From Flavobacteriales bacterium (GTDB lineage: Bacteria; Bacteroidota; Bacteroidia; Flavobacteriales; BACL11), in assembly GCA_002683775.1 (NCBI GenBank), contig NYTT01000091.1, positions 1 through 19,060 on the forward strand: a DNA stretch of 19,060 bases, read 5' to 3'. Positions 1 to 6,728 of the stretch are shown here, in pieces. The first letter of the stretch is position 1. Each line of letters begins with the position of its first letter. The notes under the pieces were generated by a model. It saw nothing but the letters and a program-made list of their open reading frames with translations. It searched no databases and had not been told where the DNA came from. Position numbers and translations under genes: made by a program.

Positions 1-37
1 CTCTTATCTTTCTTTTAGGACGAGTTGGAATGGTCAT
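1..37 (-). CDS. Possible start of a leftward gene, cut by window edge
   Basis: A leftward ATG at 35-37 opens a frame that runs to the window edge without a stop and encodes 12 residues, MTIPTRPKRKIR. It begins 16 nt after the DUF5606 stop and in the same direction, so it could be the next gene of that operon. The basic, proline-containing N-terminus is too short to identify. It could equally be a chance frame; the family cannot be named from what is visible. Confidence 0.3.
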   Translation of the reverse strand, partial: MTIPTRPKRKIR

Positions 38-53
38 TTTAGATATTAATAGA

Positions 54-506
54 TTATTTTTTTTTAGTTTCTTTTTTAGTTTCTTTTTTAGTTTCTTTTT
101 TAGTTTCTTTTTTAGTTTCTTCAGACAATAAAATTAATTCCGCAGCTTGCATGCAATTATACCATTGAATTACTTTTTTTATTGATGATATATAAACTCT
201 TTCCTCATCATATTCTTTTAGGATGTCTCTAAAGTAAGTAATTAATTCACTATTTGAACTTTTATGTGATATTGCTTGTCCGCCATTTTCTTTTTTTGCA
301 ATTGAATCAAAAATATTAGATAAAGGTACTGTATCATCATATGTATAGATGCCAATTTCATCTAACATATTAGCCTGATTATTTGAGTGAAGTGACCCTC
401 TTTTTCCACTTTCAAGCGATTCAACTATTACTGTATTTTTTGTATTTGAAATCACCCTAAATAAGCCTGATTTTCCTGAAATATTTAATATTCCTTCTAA
501 GTTCAT
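54..506 (-). CDS. DUF5606 family protein with a lysine-rich repeat tail
   Basis: The 150-aa product begins MNLEGILNISGKSGLFRVIS and continues with a segment like TKNTVIVESLESGKR. I recognise this as the start of DUF5606, a small cytosolic family of unknown function in Bacteroidota. The central part (about residues 85-130) looks helical and holds charged segments such as ILKEYDEERVY. The C-terminus is unusual: residues 130-149 are five perfect Glu-Thr-Lys-Lys repeats, followed by a last Lys. The tail is encoded by a 12-bp tandem repeat next to the stop and is probably disordered, so the folded domain likely ends near residue 128. The ATG at 506 is preceded by a Bacteroidota-type -7 box 22 nt upstream. 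It is transcribed divergently from the transporter operon. The family call is confident; the biochemical role is unknown. Confidence 0.85.
   Translation of the reverse strand: MNLEGILNISGKSGLFRVISNTKNTVIVESLESGKRGSLHSNNQANMLDEIGIYTYDDTVPLSNIFDSIAKKENGGQAISHKSSNSELITYFRDILKEYDEERVYISSIKKVIQWYNCMQAAELILLSEETKKETKKETKKETKKETKKK
60..119 (-). repeat. 12-bp tandem repeat, five perfect copies (ETKK tail)
   Basis: Read on the plus strand, the unit TTTTTTAGTTTC occurs five times without error. On the coding strand each unit is GAAACTAAAAAA and encodes Glu-Thr-Lys-Lys. Because 12 is a multiple of three, gain or loss of copies would lengthen or shorten the DUF5606 tail without changing frame. The perfect identity suggests recent slippage-driven expansion. 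Confidence 0.95.
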
Positions 507-510
507 TTTT

Positions 511-542
511 TTGTTTTTTTTATATAAACAAATGTAAGTTTT
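511..542 (+). promoter_or_regulatory. Candidate -33/-7 promoter for the transporter operon
   Basis: A TTG at 511-513 is followed after 21 nt by TAAGTTTT at 535-542. This matches the Bacteroidota primary sigma pattern TTG-N(17-23)-TAnnTTTG at every position except the final G. It would give a leader of roughly 55 nt before the ATG at 605. The region is extremely T-rich, so chance matches are a concern. Confidence 0.3.
529..536 (-). promoter_or_regulatory. -7 box (TACATTTG) for the DUF5606 gene
   Basis: On the minus strand 529-536 reads TACATTTG, a full match to the Bacteroidota -7 consensus TAnnTTTG. It lies 22 nt upstream of the ATG at 506, implying a leader of about 15 nt. No good -33 TTG is found at the usual 17-23 nt spacing. 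It overlaps the candidate rightward promoter at 511-542. Confidence 0.4.
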
Positions 543-604
543 TTAATACCTTAATTTAAATATTTCTTATCAATATTTTCTTATTATTGAGTAATATTTT
601 AAAT

Positions 605-1861
605 ATGATTTTTTCAAAAATTAAAGATAAAAAGGAAATATTATCGTGGTCAATGTATGATTTTGCTAATCAACCATTTACTAATATTATTGTAACTTTC
701 GTTTATAGTGCGTTTTTTACTAAGATAATAGCTGAAAATGAACAGAGTGGAACAATTCTTTGGGCCAATGCTATTGCAGTTTCAGCTGTTACAGTAGCTT
801 TGTTGTCGCCTATTTTAGGAGCTATTGCTGACAATGGAGGTTACAGAAAGTTCTTTTTAATTTTTTTTACATGGATATGTGCTGTTTTTTCAATTTTGTT
901 ATTTTTTCCACAAGAAGGTGATGTTTTTATGGCATTATCTTTTTTTATTTTAGCGAATGTATCTTTTGAGATGGGTACTGTATTTTGTAATTCTTATCTG
1001 GCAGATTTTACTGACAAAGAAAATGTTGGCAAAATATCTGGATTTGCATGGGGGCTTGGTTTTTTTGGTGGATTAATAGCTCTTTCTTTATCATTATTTT
1101 TATTTCCGGAAATGTCACCTGCGGATGTTAGAACAATAAATATTTTAGTTGGTATTTGGCTTCTTATTTTTTCTATACCAACCTTTTTATTTGTAGGAGA
1201 TACAAAAAAGAAGAAATTTAAGAAAGTGTATATCACTCATTCGTTTATTTCTTTAAAGAATAGTTTAGTTACAATTTCAAATTATAAAGTAGTTTTTCAA
1301 TTTCTAATTGCTAGATTATTTTATAATGATGCTCTTATTACTATTTTTGCACTTGGTGGTATTTATGCTGTTTCATCACTTGATTTTTCTTTTTCTGAAG
1401 TAATGACTTTGGGAATAGTTTTAAATGTTGCTGCAGGTATTGGATCATTTTTGTTTGGCTATATTGAAGATGTTATTGGAGTTAAAAAAACTATTAACAT
1501 AACATTAATCGTTTTAATATTTTCAACGCTACTTGCCATTTTAGCACCAGAAACAAATTTTCCAAAAGAAGTATTTTGGTTTTCTGGTATTTTGATAGGA
1601 TTGATGATTGGTCCAAATCAATCTTGCAGTAGATCTTTAATGTCTAAAATTACTCCAAGAAATAAATTAAATGAGTTTTTTGGTTTCTTTGCTTTTTCAG
1701 GAAAAGCTACATCATTCATTGGTCCACTTTTATTTGGATTAATTTCATCCTTTTATAGTCAGCAAATTGCACTTTGGGTTGTAGTTTTTTTATTTGTTAT
1801 TGGCTTATTCTTGTTTAATAGAATAAATTTTAAATCGTTAAATTTGCAAAATGAAATATAG
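605..1861 (+). CDS. MFS transporter, Atg22/UMF1-like
   Basis: A very hydrophobic protein of about 418 aa with roughly 12 membrane segments. The N-terminal motif SWSMYDFANQPF followed by a helix is the hallmark of the Atg22/UMF1 branch of the major facilitator superfamily (COG2270). The sequence GAIADNGGYRKF fits the MFS loop 2-3 motif GxxxDxxGRR in variant form, and ISGFAWGLGFFGGLIAL is also family-like. In yeast Atg22 exports amino acids from the vacuole; the substrate of bacterial members is mostly unknown, so none is assigned. An upstream TTG at 587 is in frame, but the ATG at 605 is preferred because family members normally begin about 10-15 residues before the SW-YDFAN motif. The last 11 nt overlap the start of the cytochrome gene, so the two are probably translationally coupled. 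Confidence 0.85.
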   Translation: MIFSKIKDKKEILSWSMYDFANQPFTNIIVTFVYSAFFTKIIAENEQSGTILWANAIAVSAVTVALLSPILGAIADNGGYRKFFLIFFTWICAVFSILLFFPQEGDVFMALSFFILANVSFEMGTVFCNSYLADFTDKENVGKISGFAWGLGFFGGLIALSLSLFLFPEMSPADVRTINILVGIWLLIFSIPTFLFVGDTKKKKFKKVYITHSFISLKNSLVTISNYKVVFQFLIARLFYNDALITIFALGGIYAVSSLDFSFSEVMTLGIVLNVAAGIGSFLFGYIEDVIGVKKTINITLIVLIFSTLLAILAPETNFPKEVFWFSGILIGLMIGPNQSCSRSLMSKITPRNKLNEFFGFFAFSGKATSFIGPLLFGLISSFYSQQIALWVVVFLFVIGLFLFNRINFKSLNLQNEI

Positions 1862-2156
1862 TTTACTTTTGCTTTTATTTTGTTCTTGCACATACAATGA
1901 GTTAGAACCAGATTGTAATACAGAGCAAATTTTTACTGATTCAGTTAGCCCTATAATCGAAAATAATTGTACATCATGTCATAGTCAATCAGGTGGTGTG
2001 CCTCCAATGTTAGAAACATATGAGGAGGTTGTGTATGCAGTAGATAATTTTTATTTAAATCAACAGGTTTCAAATAAATTAATGCCACCTGTTAATAATA
2101 CTCCACTAACTAATTCGGAAATAATGATTATTTCAAATTGGATAAATTGTGAATAA
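1851..2156 (+). CDS. Small lipoprotein mono-heme c-type cytochrome
   Basis: The 101-aa product has a short hydrophobic leader (residues 3-10) ending in CSC. Cys13 is a plausible lipidation site for a Bacteroidota lipoprotein, though the lipobox is loose. A single heme-binding CTSCH occupies residues 40-44 in the context SPIIENNCTSCH, typical of planctomycete-type/PSCyt1-like cytochrome domains. LMPP at 77-80 offers Met78 as the likely distal heme ligand. C22 and C100 could form a disulfide. The protein should sit in the periplasm or at the outer membrane as a one-electron carrier. It starts inside the transporter gene and its stop overlaps the YceI start, so it belongs to a tightly coupled operon. 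The redox partner is unknown. The cytochrome identification is secure; cellular location and role are inferred. Confidence 0.85.
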   Translation: MKYSLLLLLFCSCTYNELEPDCNTEQIFTDSVSPIIENNCTSCHSQSGGVPPMLETYEEVVYAVDNFYLNQQVSNKLMPPVNNTPLTNSEIMIISNWINCE

Positions 2157-2667
2157 AATATTATTAATATTATTATTAATTAGCACTCAAATTCAAGCTC
2201 AAATATTTTTAGGTAATTCTGGAAATATATCATTCTTTTCTGAAACTCCAATCGAAAATATCACTGCGGTTAATGATAATGTCTCTGCAGTATTTGATGC
2301 TTCGAATAACGATCTTGTTTTCCAATTAAATATTTCAGATTTTATTTTTCCTAATGCATTAATGCAAGAGCATTTTAATGAAAATTACTTAGAATCTGAC
2401 AAATATCCTAATTCTACTTTTTCTGGTACTGTAACTAATTTGGACAATGACAATGCAACTGTTGAGGGTAAATTAACTATACATGGAATTACTAATAAAA
2501 TTACTGCTAATGGTTCTTTTGTTAATAATGGAGATTTTATTTCTATTGCAGCTAACTTATCTGTAAAATTAGATGATTACAATATTAAAATTCCAACTAT
2601 TGTAATGTATAAAATTGCAGAAAATATTAAGGTTCACATTGATATTAAATTAAAAATTAATAAATGA
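2149..2667 (+). CDS. YceI family polyisoprenoid-binding periplasmic protein
   Basis: The 172-aa product has a clear Sec signal peptide (about residues 1-17, ending QIQA). A lipocalin-like YceI domain follows. Diagnostic stretches are HFNENYLESDKYPNSTFSG (residues 75-93) and GKLTIHGITNKI (107-118). YceI proteins fold as beta-barrels that bind polyisoprenoids, including quinone-like lipids, so a role in carrying an isoprenoid in the periplasm is likely. The start is a GTG overlapping the cytochrome gene by 8 nt; no ATG fits the signal peptide. The 3' end overlaps the beta-barrel gene by ATGA. It sits between a heme protein and an outer-membrane barrel, suggesting a joint function at the envelope. 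The family is confident; the ligand is not determined. Confidence 0.92.
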   Translation: MNKILLILLLISTQIQAQIFLGNSGNISFFSETPIENITAVNDNVSAVFDASNNDLVFQLNISDFIFPNALMQEHFNENYLESDKYPNSTFSGTVTNLDNDNATVEGKLTIHGITNKITANGSFVNNGDFISIAANLSVKLDDYNIKIPTIVMYKIAENIKVHIDIKLKINK

Positions 2668-3512
2668 GGGTATTTTTTTTCTTTCTAATATTTTATATGC
2701 CTTATTGTCTTAATGCACAAGATAATTTGTTTAGTTTGTTATCTAAAGATAATTCTCCTTTCTATGTTAGTTATTTATTTAAAGGAACCAAGATAGTTAA
2801 TGGGCAATCGGTTGAGTTACAAGCAAAAGATATTTTACAATTTAATATCCAGCATAGATTTGGCCCGCTTAATTCAGGCGCTTATAATTTATATGGCTTG
2901 GACTTTTCTCAAGTTAGACTTAGTTTAGAATATGGATTAAATGATTGGCTTTCTGTAGGCGTTGGGAGAAGCTCTTCAACAAAAGTTATTGATGCTAATT
3001 CAAAGTTCAGACTAAAAAGACAAATAGTAAATGGATTTCCAGTCACGATTGTTATCAATTCCGTAATTTGTTTAAAGCAAATTCCATCATCTAATTTGTT
3101 AAATAGTAACTCCGATGGTGTATATGATAATTTATCATATACACATCAAATATTATTTGCAAGAAAGATAACACGTAATTTATCTTTACAATTTACACCC
3201 ACATTTATACATTATAATTTTGTAGAAATTAAAAATAATGATAGATTTTCTTTAGGATTTGGCGGTAGACAAAAGCTAACAAGGCGTATCTCATTAAATA
3301 CAGAATTTTTTTATCAACTAAATGAAATTATAAACAAAAATGTACTTTCTATTGGTTTTGATATTGAAACTGGAGGTCACGTTTTTCAATTACACTTAAG
3401 TAATTCGCCGCATATGATTGACACAGATTTTATCACAAATACTACAGGAAATTTTTTAAAAGGTGATATATTTTTTGGTTTTAATATTTCTAGAGTATTT
3501 ACTCTTAAATAA
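2664..3512 (+). CDS. DUF5777 family beta-barrel protein
   Basis: The 282-aa product has a signal peptide of about 18 residues (hydrophobic FFFFLIFYMPYCLNA, then QD). The rest consists of alternating amphipathic strands, as expected for an outer-membrane beta-barrel. The motif DILQFNIQHRFGPLNSGAYN (residues 56-75) and the following FSQVRLSLEYGLNDWLSVG are what I recall of DUF5777, a Bacteroidota barrel family of unknown function. The final strand ends FFGFNISRVFTLK, ending near a terminal aromatic as barrels often do. The gene starts on the ATGA overlap with yceI, so it is translated with it. A pore or docking role for the cytochrome/YceI pair is possible but unproven. Confidence 0.85.
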   Translation: MRVFFFFLIFYMPYCLNAQDNLFSLLSKDNSPFYVSYLFKGTKIVNGQSVELQAKDILQFNIQHRFGPLNSGAYNLYGLDFSQVRLSLEYGLNDWLSVGVGRSSSTKVIDANSKFRLKRQIVNGFPVTIVINSVICLKQIPSSNLLNSNSDGVYDNLSYTHQILFARKITRNLSLQFTPTFIHYNFVEIKNNDRFSLGFGGRQKLTRRISLNTEFFYQLNEIINKNVLSIGFDIETGGHVFQLHLSNSPHMIDTDFITNTTGNFLKGDIFFGFNISRVFTLK

Positions 3513-3535
3513 TTTCTTTAATTATTACCAAGGAA

Positions 3536-4738
3536 ATAACTCAATATGACATTGCAATTGTAGGAGGAGGTATTATTGGCCTTGCATCTGGATTTCAATT
3601 GCAAACTAATTTCCCTAATCTTAGAATTGTAATTTTCGAAAAAGAAAATGAGTTAGCATTTCATCAAACAGGAAGTAATTCCGGTGTAATTCATTCAGGT
3701 CTTTATTATAAGTATGGAAGTTATAAAGCAAATAATTGTGTGTTAGGCAGAAAACTTTTGATTCAATTTGCTAAGGAAAATAATATTGATTTTGATGTGT
3801 GTGGAAAATTAGTTGTAGCAGTAAATAATGATGAAGCTGAACGTCTCATAGATTTAAAGAAAAATGGAGAAAAGAATGGTTTAATTGGATTAAAAATTCT
3901 TGAACCAAAAGAGTTTAAAAAAATCGAACCTAATATTTCCGGAGTAAAAGCACTTTGGGTTCCGCAGTCTGGTATTATTGATTATAAGAGTGTTACAAAT
4001 AAATTAGCGGAAAAGATCCTATCAATTAATAGTAAGAGCCTTATACTAACAGGTTGTAAGGTCTTAGATTTTTTTAATAACAAGATTATTACTTCAAAAG
4101 GTAATTTTTATAGCAGGCATAATATTTTTTGTGGTGGTCTTTTCTCTGATAGACTTGCCATTAAGGATCAGATTGATTTAAAGATGCAAATTGTTGGTTT
4201 TAGAGGTGATTATTATAGATTATCAGACTCAGCTAAATCTAAAATAAAAAATCTGATATATCCAGTTCCTAATCCTGATTTCCCTTTTTTAGGAGTACAT
4301 TTTACAAGAATGACAAATGGTGAAATTGAATGTGGTCCAAATGCTGTTTTTACATTTAAAAGAGAGGGTTATAATAAGCTCGATTTTAGTTTTAAGGATA
4401 CTTATCAATCACTTTCATTTATAGGTACTTGGAAATTGTTCATAAATAATTGGAAATTTGGTTATAATGAGTACAAAAGAGCGTTCTCAAAATCTTTATT
4501 TTTGAAGGAATTACAAAAAATATTACCATCATTAAAAAGAGATGATATTGTAAATGGAAGAAGTGGTGTTAGAGCGATGGCTCTAGACAAAAATGGCAAG
4601 ATGATCGATGACTTTAAAATTGTTAAGAATAATAATAATTTGCATGTGCTTAACGCACCTTCACCAGCTGCAACTGCATGTCTTTCAATTGGCATCCAAA
4701 TTATGGAGGAATCGAAAAAAAATTTTAAACTAGAGTAA
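3536..4738 (+). CDS. lhgO: L-2-hydroxyglutarate dehydrogenase/oxidase LhgO, non-canonical start
   Basis: An FAD-dependent enzyme of the DAO superfamily that oxidises L-2-hydroxyglutarate to 2-oxoglutarate and passes electrons to the quinone pool. Numbered from an ATA at 3536, the protein is 400 aa. It begins (M)TQYDIAIVGGGIIGLA, with the FAD-binding GxGxxG at residues 10-15. The signature GSNSGVIHSGLYY is at 46-58 and NAPSPAATACLSIG lies at 373-386. The first conventional start in frame, TTG at 3599, would delete the whole FAD motif, so it cannot be the true start. The frame is open upstream only to 3509 and holds only ATA/ATT-type starts. ATA at 3536 gives the family's normal N-terminus; ATT at 3521 or 3524 is an alternative. 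The gene follows the DUF5777 gene by 23 nt, and its stop overlaps the next start by 1 nt. Confidence 0.88.
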   Translation: MTQYDIAIVGGGIIGLASGFQLQTNFPNLRIVIFEKENELAFHQTGSNSGVIHSGLYYKYGSYKANNCVLGRKLLIQFAKENNIDFDVCGKLVVAVNNDEAERLIDLKKNGEKNGLIGLKILEPKEFKKIEPNISGVKALWVPQSGIIDYKSVTNKLAEKILSINSKSLILTGCKVLDFFNNKIITSKGNFYSRHNIFCGGLFSDRLAIKDQIDLKMQIVGFRGDYYRLSDSAKSKIKNLIYPVPNPDFPFLGVHFTRMTNGEIECGPNAVFTFKREGYNKLDFSFKDTYQSLSFIGTWKLFINNWKFGYNEYKRAFSKSLFLKELQKILPSLKRDDIVNGRSGVRAMALDKNGKMIDDFKIVKNNNNLHVLNAPSPAATACLSIGIQIMEESKKNFKLE

Positions 4739-5295
4739 TGATTAAATTTTTAGGATTACTTTCAAAAAAGAAAAAAGTTAAGCCAGTAACTGCGGCTTCA
4801 ATTTACGTAATGGTTCTTCAAAATGTTATTAATGAGGGGTTTATCGAGATTAAAGATTTCATAAATAACAATAGTAATTTAGAATCTAATCCAAATTTAA
4901 ATGATAAAGATGTGAATTGGTTTTCTAATGTTATATTTCTTGGAAATCTTAAAAATCTTGAAATTTATTTTGAGGAGAATGAAACTGTTATACTTCGCTC
5001 TCTTATTCTTGATGAAATACATAAAGAATATGAAGGTAATGCACACCATTTAGCTATTGAAAGGTTTCTAGATTATGAAAACTATTTTAATGATTTGCTT
5101 ATTAAACACGAATTTATGATAAGCGCAATGGCACATGCAATATTTGAAAAATATAAAATAAATGATTTTCAGGGTGATTTATTTAGAAAGAAAAATAAGC
5201 CAAATCCAGTTTTTCTTACTGAATTAAAAAATTTATTGTCTCATTTTATTTGGAATTGGGAGGATTATCTGCAGAAAAACAAACTTGATTTTTAG
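4738..5295 (+). CDS. Unrecognised 185-aa cytosolic protein
   Basis: I do not recognise this family. The protein has no signal peptide or membrane segment. A short lysine-rich N-terminus (LLSKKKKVKP) precedes a largely helical, acidic body. Visible features are a Trp/Phe-rich stretch DVNWFSNVIFLGN (about residues 59-71), HHLAIERFLDYENYFNDLL (102-120) and a C-terminal FIWNWEDYLQKNK. Start and stop are firm: the ATG overlaps the lhgO stop as TAATG, so it is the last gene of the rightward operon and translationally coupled to lhgO. A hairpin with a T-run follows 20 nt after the stop. The frame is open with coding-like composition and no internal problem. An accessory role related to lhgO or the upstream envelope genes is only inferred from position. 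Confidence 0.75.
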   Translation: MIKFLGLLSKKKKVKPVTAASIYVMVLQNVINEGFIEIKDFINNNSNLESNPNLNDKDVNWFSNVIFLGNLKNLEIYFEENETVILRSLILDEIHKEYEGNAHHLAIERFLDYENYFNDLLIKHEFMISAMAHAIFEKYKINDFQGDLFRKKNKPNPVFLTELKNLLSHFIWNWEDYLQKNKLDF

Positions 5296-5311
5296 ACCAC
5301 TATCGATAACT

Positions 5312-6655
5312 TTAAACTCCAGTATAATTCATTGGAGTTATTTTTTTAAGTTCATCTTTTATTTTCTTTTTAACTTTTAATTTTTCAATAAAGTCATGAA
5401 TACTTTTTTTATTTATAACTGTATTTGTTCTTGTTAATTCTTTAAGTGCTTCGTATGGGTTGGGATACCCTTCTCTTCTTAAAACTGTTTGTATAGCTTC
5501 AGCTACTACTGCCCAGTTTTTTTCTAAATCAAATACAATACATTCTTTATTAATAAGTAATTTTTTGATGCCTTTGTTTAATGAATCTATTGCTATTAAA
5601 CTATGTGCAAATGGCACACCTATATTTCTTAAAACTGTACTGTCTGTTAAATCTCTTTGCAACCTTGAGATTGGAAGCTTTGAAGATAGAAAATTAAAAA
5701 CCGCATTTGCCATACCCAAGTTCCCTTCAGCATTTTCAAAATCTATTGGATTTACTTTATGAGGCATTGCTGATGAGCCAATTTCTCCTTTTCGAATTTT
5801 TTGTTTAAAATATTCCATTGAAACATATGACCATATGTCTCTTGAGAAATCTATTAATATTGTATTAATTCTACAAATATTATCCATTAATGCTGCTAAA
5901 TTGTCATAGTGTTCAATCTGGGTTGTAGTTTGCTGTCTTTTTAATTTAAGCGTATCAAATGTGAACTTATCTGCAAATACTTTCCAATCTATAGTTGGGT
6001 AAGCCACATGATGTGCATTGAAATTTCCAGTAGCACCTCCAAATTTTGCAGTAAATGGAATAGAATTAAGAAGTGATATTTGTTTCTCAATACGTTCAAT
6101 GAAAACTTGTAATTCCTTACCCATTCTTGTTGGTGAAGCTGCTTGTCCATGTGTTCTAGCAAGCAGTGGTATCTCTTCCCATTCTTTTGCTCTTTCCTTT
6201 AACAAATCAACTATATTAAATAGTTTTGGTAGATATACTTCAACAAATGCTTTTCTAATAGAATATGGAATAGCCGTATTATTGATATCCTGAGATGTTA
6301 ATCCAAAATGAATAAATTCCTTAAATTTTTCTAAGTTTAGTTTATCGAACTCTTCTTTTATAAAGTATTCGACAGCCTTAACATCATGATTTGTAATTCC
6401 TTCAATTTTTTTTACTCTTATTGCATCTTCAGAGCTAAAGTTTATATAGATATTTTTAAGTGCTAAAATTTTTTCTTTTGGAAAATCATTTAATTGTTCT
6501 AAAGGAATATTACATAGTGAAATAAAATATTCAATTTCAACTTCAACTCTAAATTTAATTAATGATGCTTCAGAAAAATAAGATTGAAGTTCACTTGTTT
6601 TGTTGATATATCTTCCGTCAATTGGTGTAATTGCATTCAAAGGATTTAGTAGCAT
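5312..6655 (-). CDS. purB: Adenylosuccinate lyase
   Basis: A 447-aa fumarase/aspartase-superfamily enzyme. It catalyses two beta-eliminations in purine synthesis: SAICAR to AICAR plus fumarate, and adenylosuccinate to AMP plus fumarate. The N-terminus NAITPIDGRYINKT, HFGLTSQDINNT (about 117-128), ARTHGQAASPT (166-176, with the general-acid His) and the flexible catalytic signature GSSAMPHKVNPIDFENAEGN (293-312, catalytic Ser) are all intact. Length and layout match the E. coli-type enzyme of about 456 aa rather than the shorter Bacillus type. The ATG at 6655 is 23 nt downstream of a -7 box. It is monocistronic as far as can be seen, convergent with the gene ending at 5295 and divergent from the DUF456 gene. 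Confidence 0.97.
   Translation of the reverse strand: MLLNPLNAITPIDGRYINKTSELQSYFSEASLIKFRVEVEIEYFISLCNIPLEQLNDFPKEKILALKNIYINFSSEDAIRVKKIEGITNHDVKAVEYFIKEEFDKLNLEKFKEFIHFGLTSQDINNTAIPYSIRKAFVEVYLPKLFNIVDLLKERAKEWEEIPLLARTHGQAASPTRMGKELQVFIERIEKQISLLNSIPFTAKFGGATGNFNAHHVAYPTIDWKVFADKFTFDTLKLKRQQTTTQIEHYDNLAALMDNICRINTILIDFSRDIWSYVSMEYFKQKIRKGEIGSSAMPHKVNPIDFENAEGNLGMANAVFNFLSSKLPISRLQRDLTDSTVLRNIGVPFAHSLIAIDSLNKGIKKLLINKECIVFDLEKNWAVVAEAIQTVLRREGYPNPYEALKELTRTNTVINKKSIHDFIEKLKVKKKIKDELKKITPMNYTGV
5315..5347 (+). terminator. Rho-independent terminator inside the purB 3' end
   Basis: AACTCCA (5315-5321) pairs with TGGAGTT (5333-5339), and one wobble plus one further pair extend the stem to 9 bp around a 7-nt loop. 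It is followed by A and seven T (5341-5347). In the plus direction this is a good terminator for the rightward operon ending at 5295. The stem coincides with the last codons of purB (TPMNYTGV) on the other strand. No T-run follows in the minus direction. Confidence 0.7.
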
Positions 6656-6678
6656 TTTAAGATTTTTGATGATAAAAG

Positions 6679-6686
6679 CAAATTTA
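6679..6686 (-). promoter_or_regulatory. -7 box (TAAATTTG) for purB
   Basis: The minus strand reads TAAATTTG, a full match to TAnnTTTG, 23 nt upstream of the purB ATG. The implied leader is about 15-18 nt. No convincing -33 TTG is at the expected spacing. Confidence 0.4.
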
Positions 6687-6720
6687 ATTAAATAATATAA
6701 TATGTGACTTTAGAAAACAC

Positions 6721-6728
6721 TACTTTTG
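6721..6728 (+). promoter_or_regulatory. -7-like box (TACTTTTG) overlapping the DUF456 start
   Basis: TACTTTTG matches TAnnTTTG but runs into the TTG start codon at 6726. If used, transcription would begin near 6732-6735, at about the alternative GTG start at 6732, giving a leaderless message. No -33 element is evident, so it may be chance. Confidence 0.2.

Noticed and set aside
60..119. CRISPR-like array
   Set aside because: The 12-bp units are contiguous with no spacers and encode the protein tail; this is a simple tandem repeat.
587..607. TTG at 587 as start of the MFS transporter
   Set aside because: It is in frame but adds only six residues before an ATG at 605. Family members start close to the SW-YDFAN motif, so 605 is preferred; 587 cannot be excluded.
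3546..3563. ATG at 3546 as the start of lhgO
   Set aside because: It is out of frame with the FAD-binding motif and reaches TAG after five codons (MTLQL).
5460..6293. Rightward open frames of 91-100 codons inside purB
   Set aside because: They are antisense to a well-conserved enzyme with all motifs intact and resemble no protein family. AT-rich codon use opens such frames by chance.
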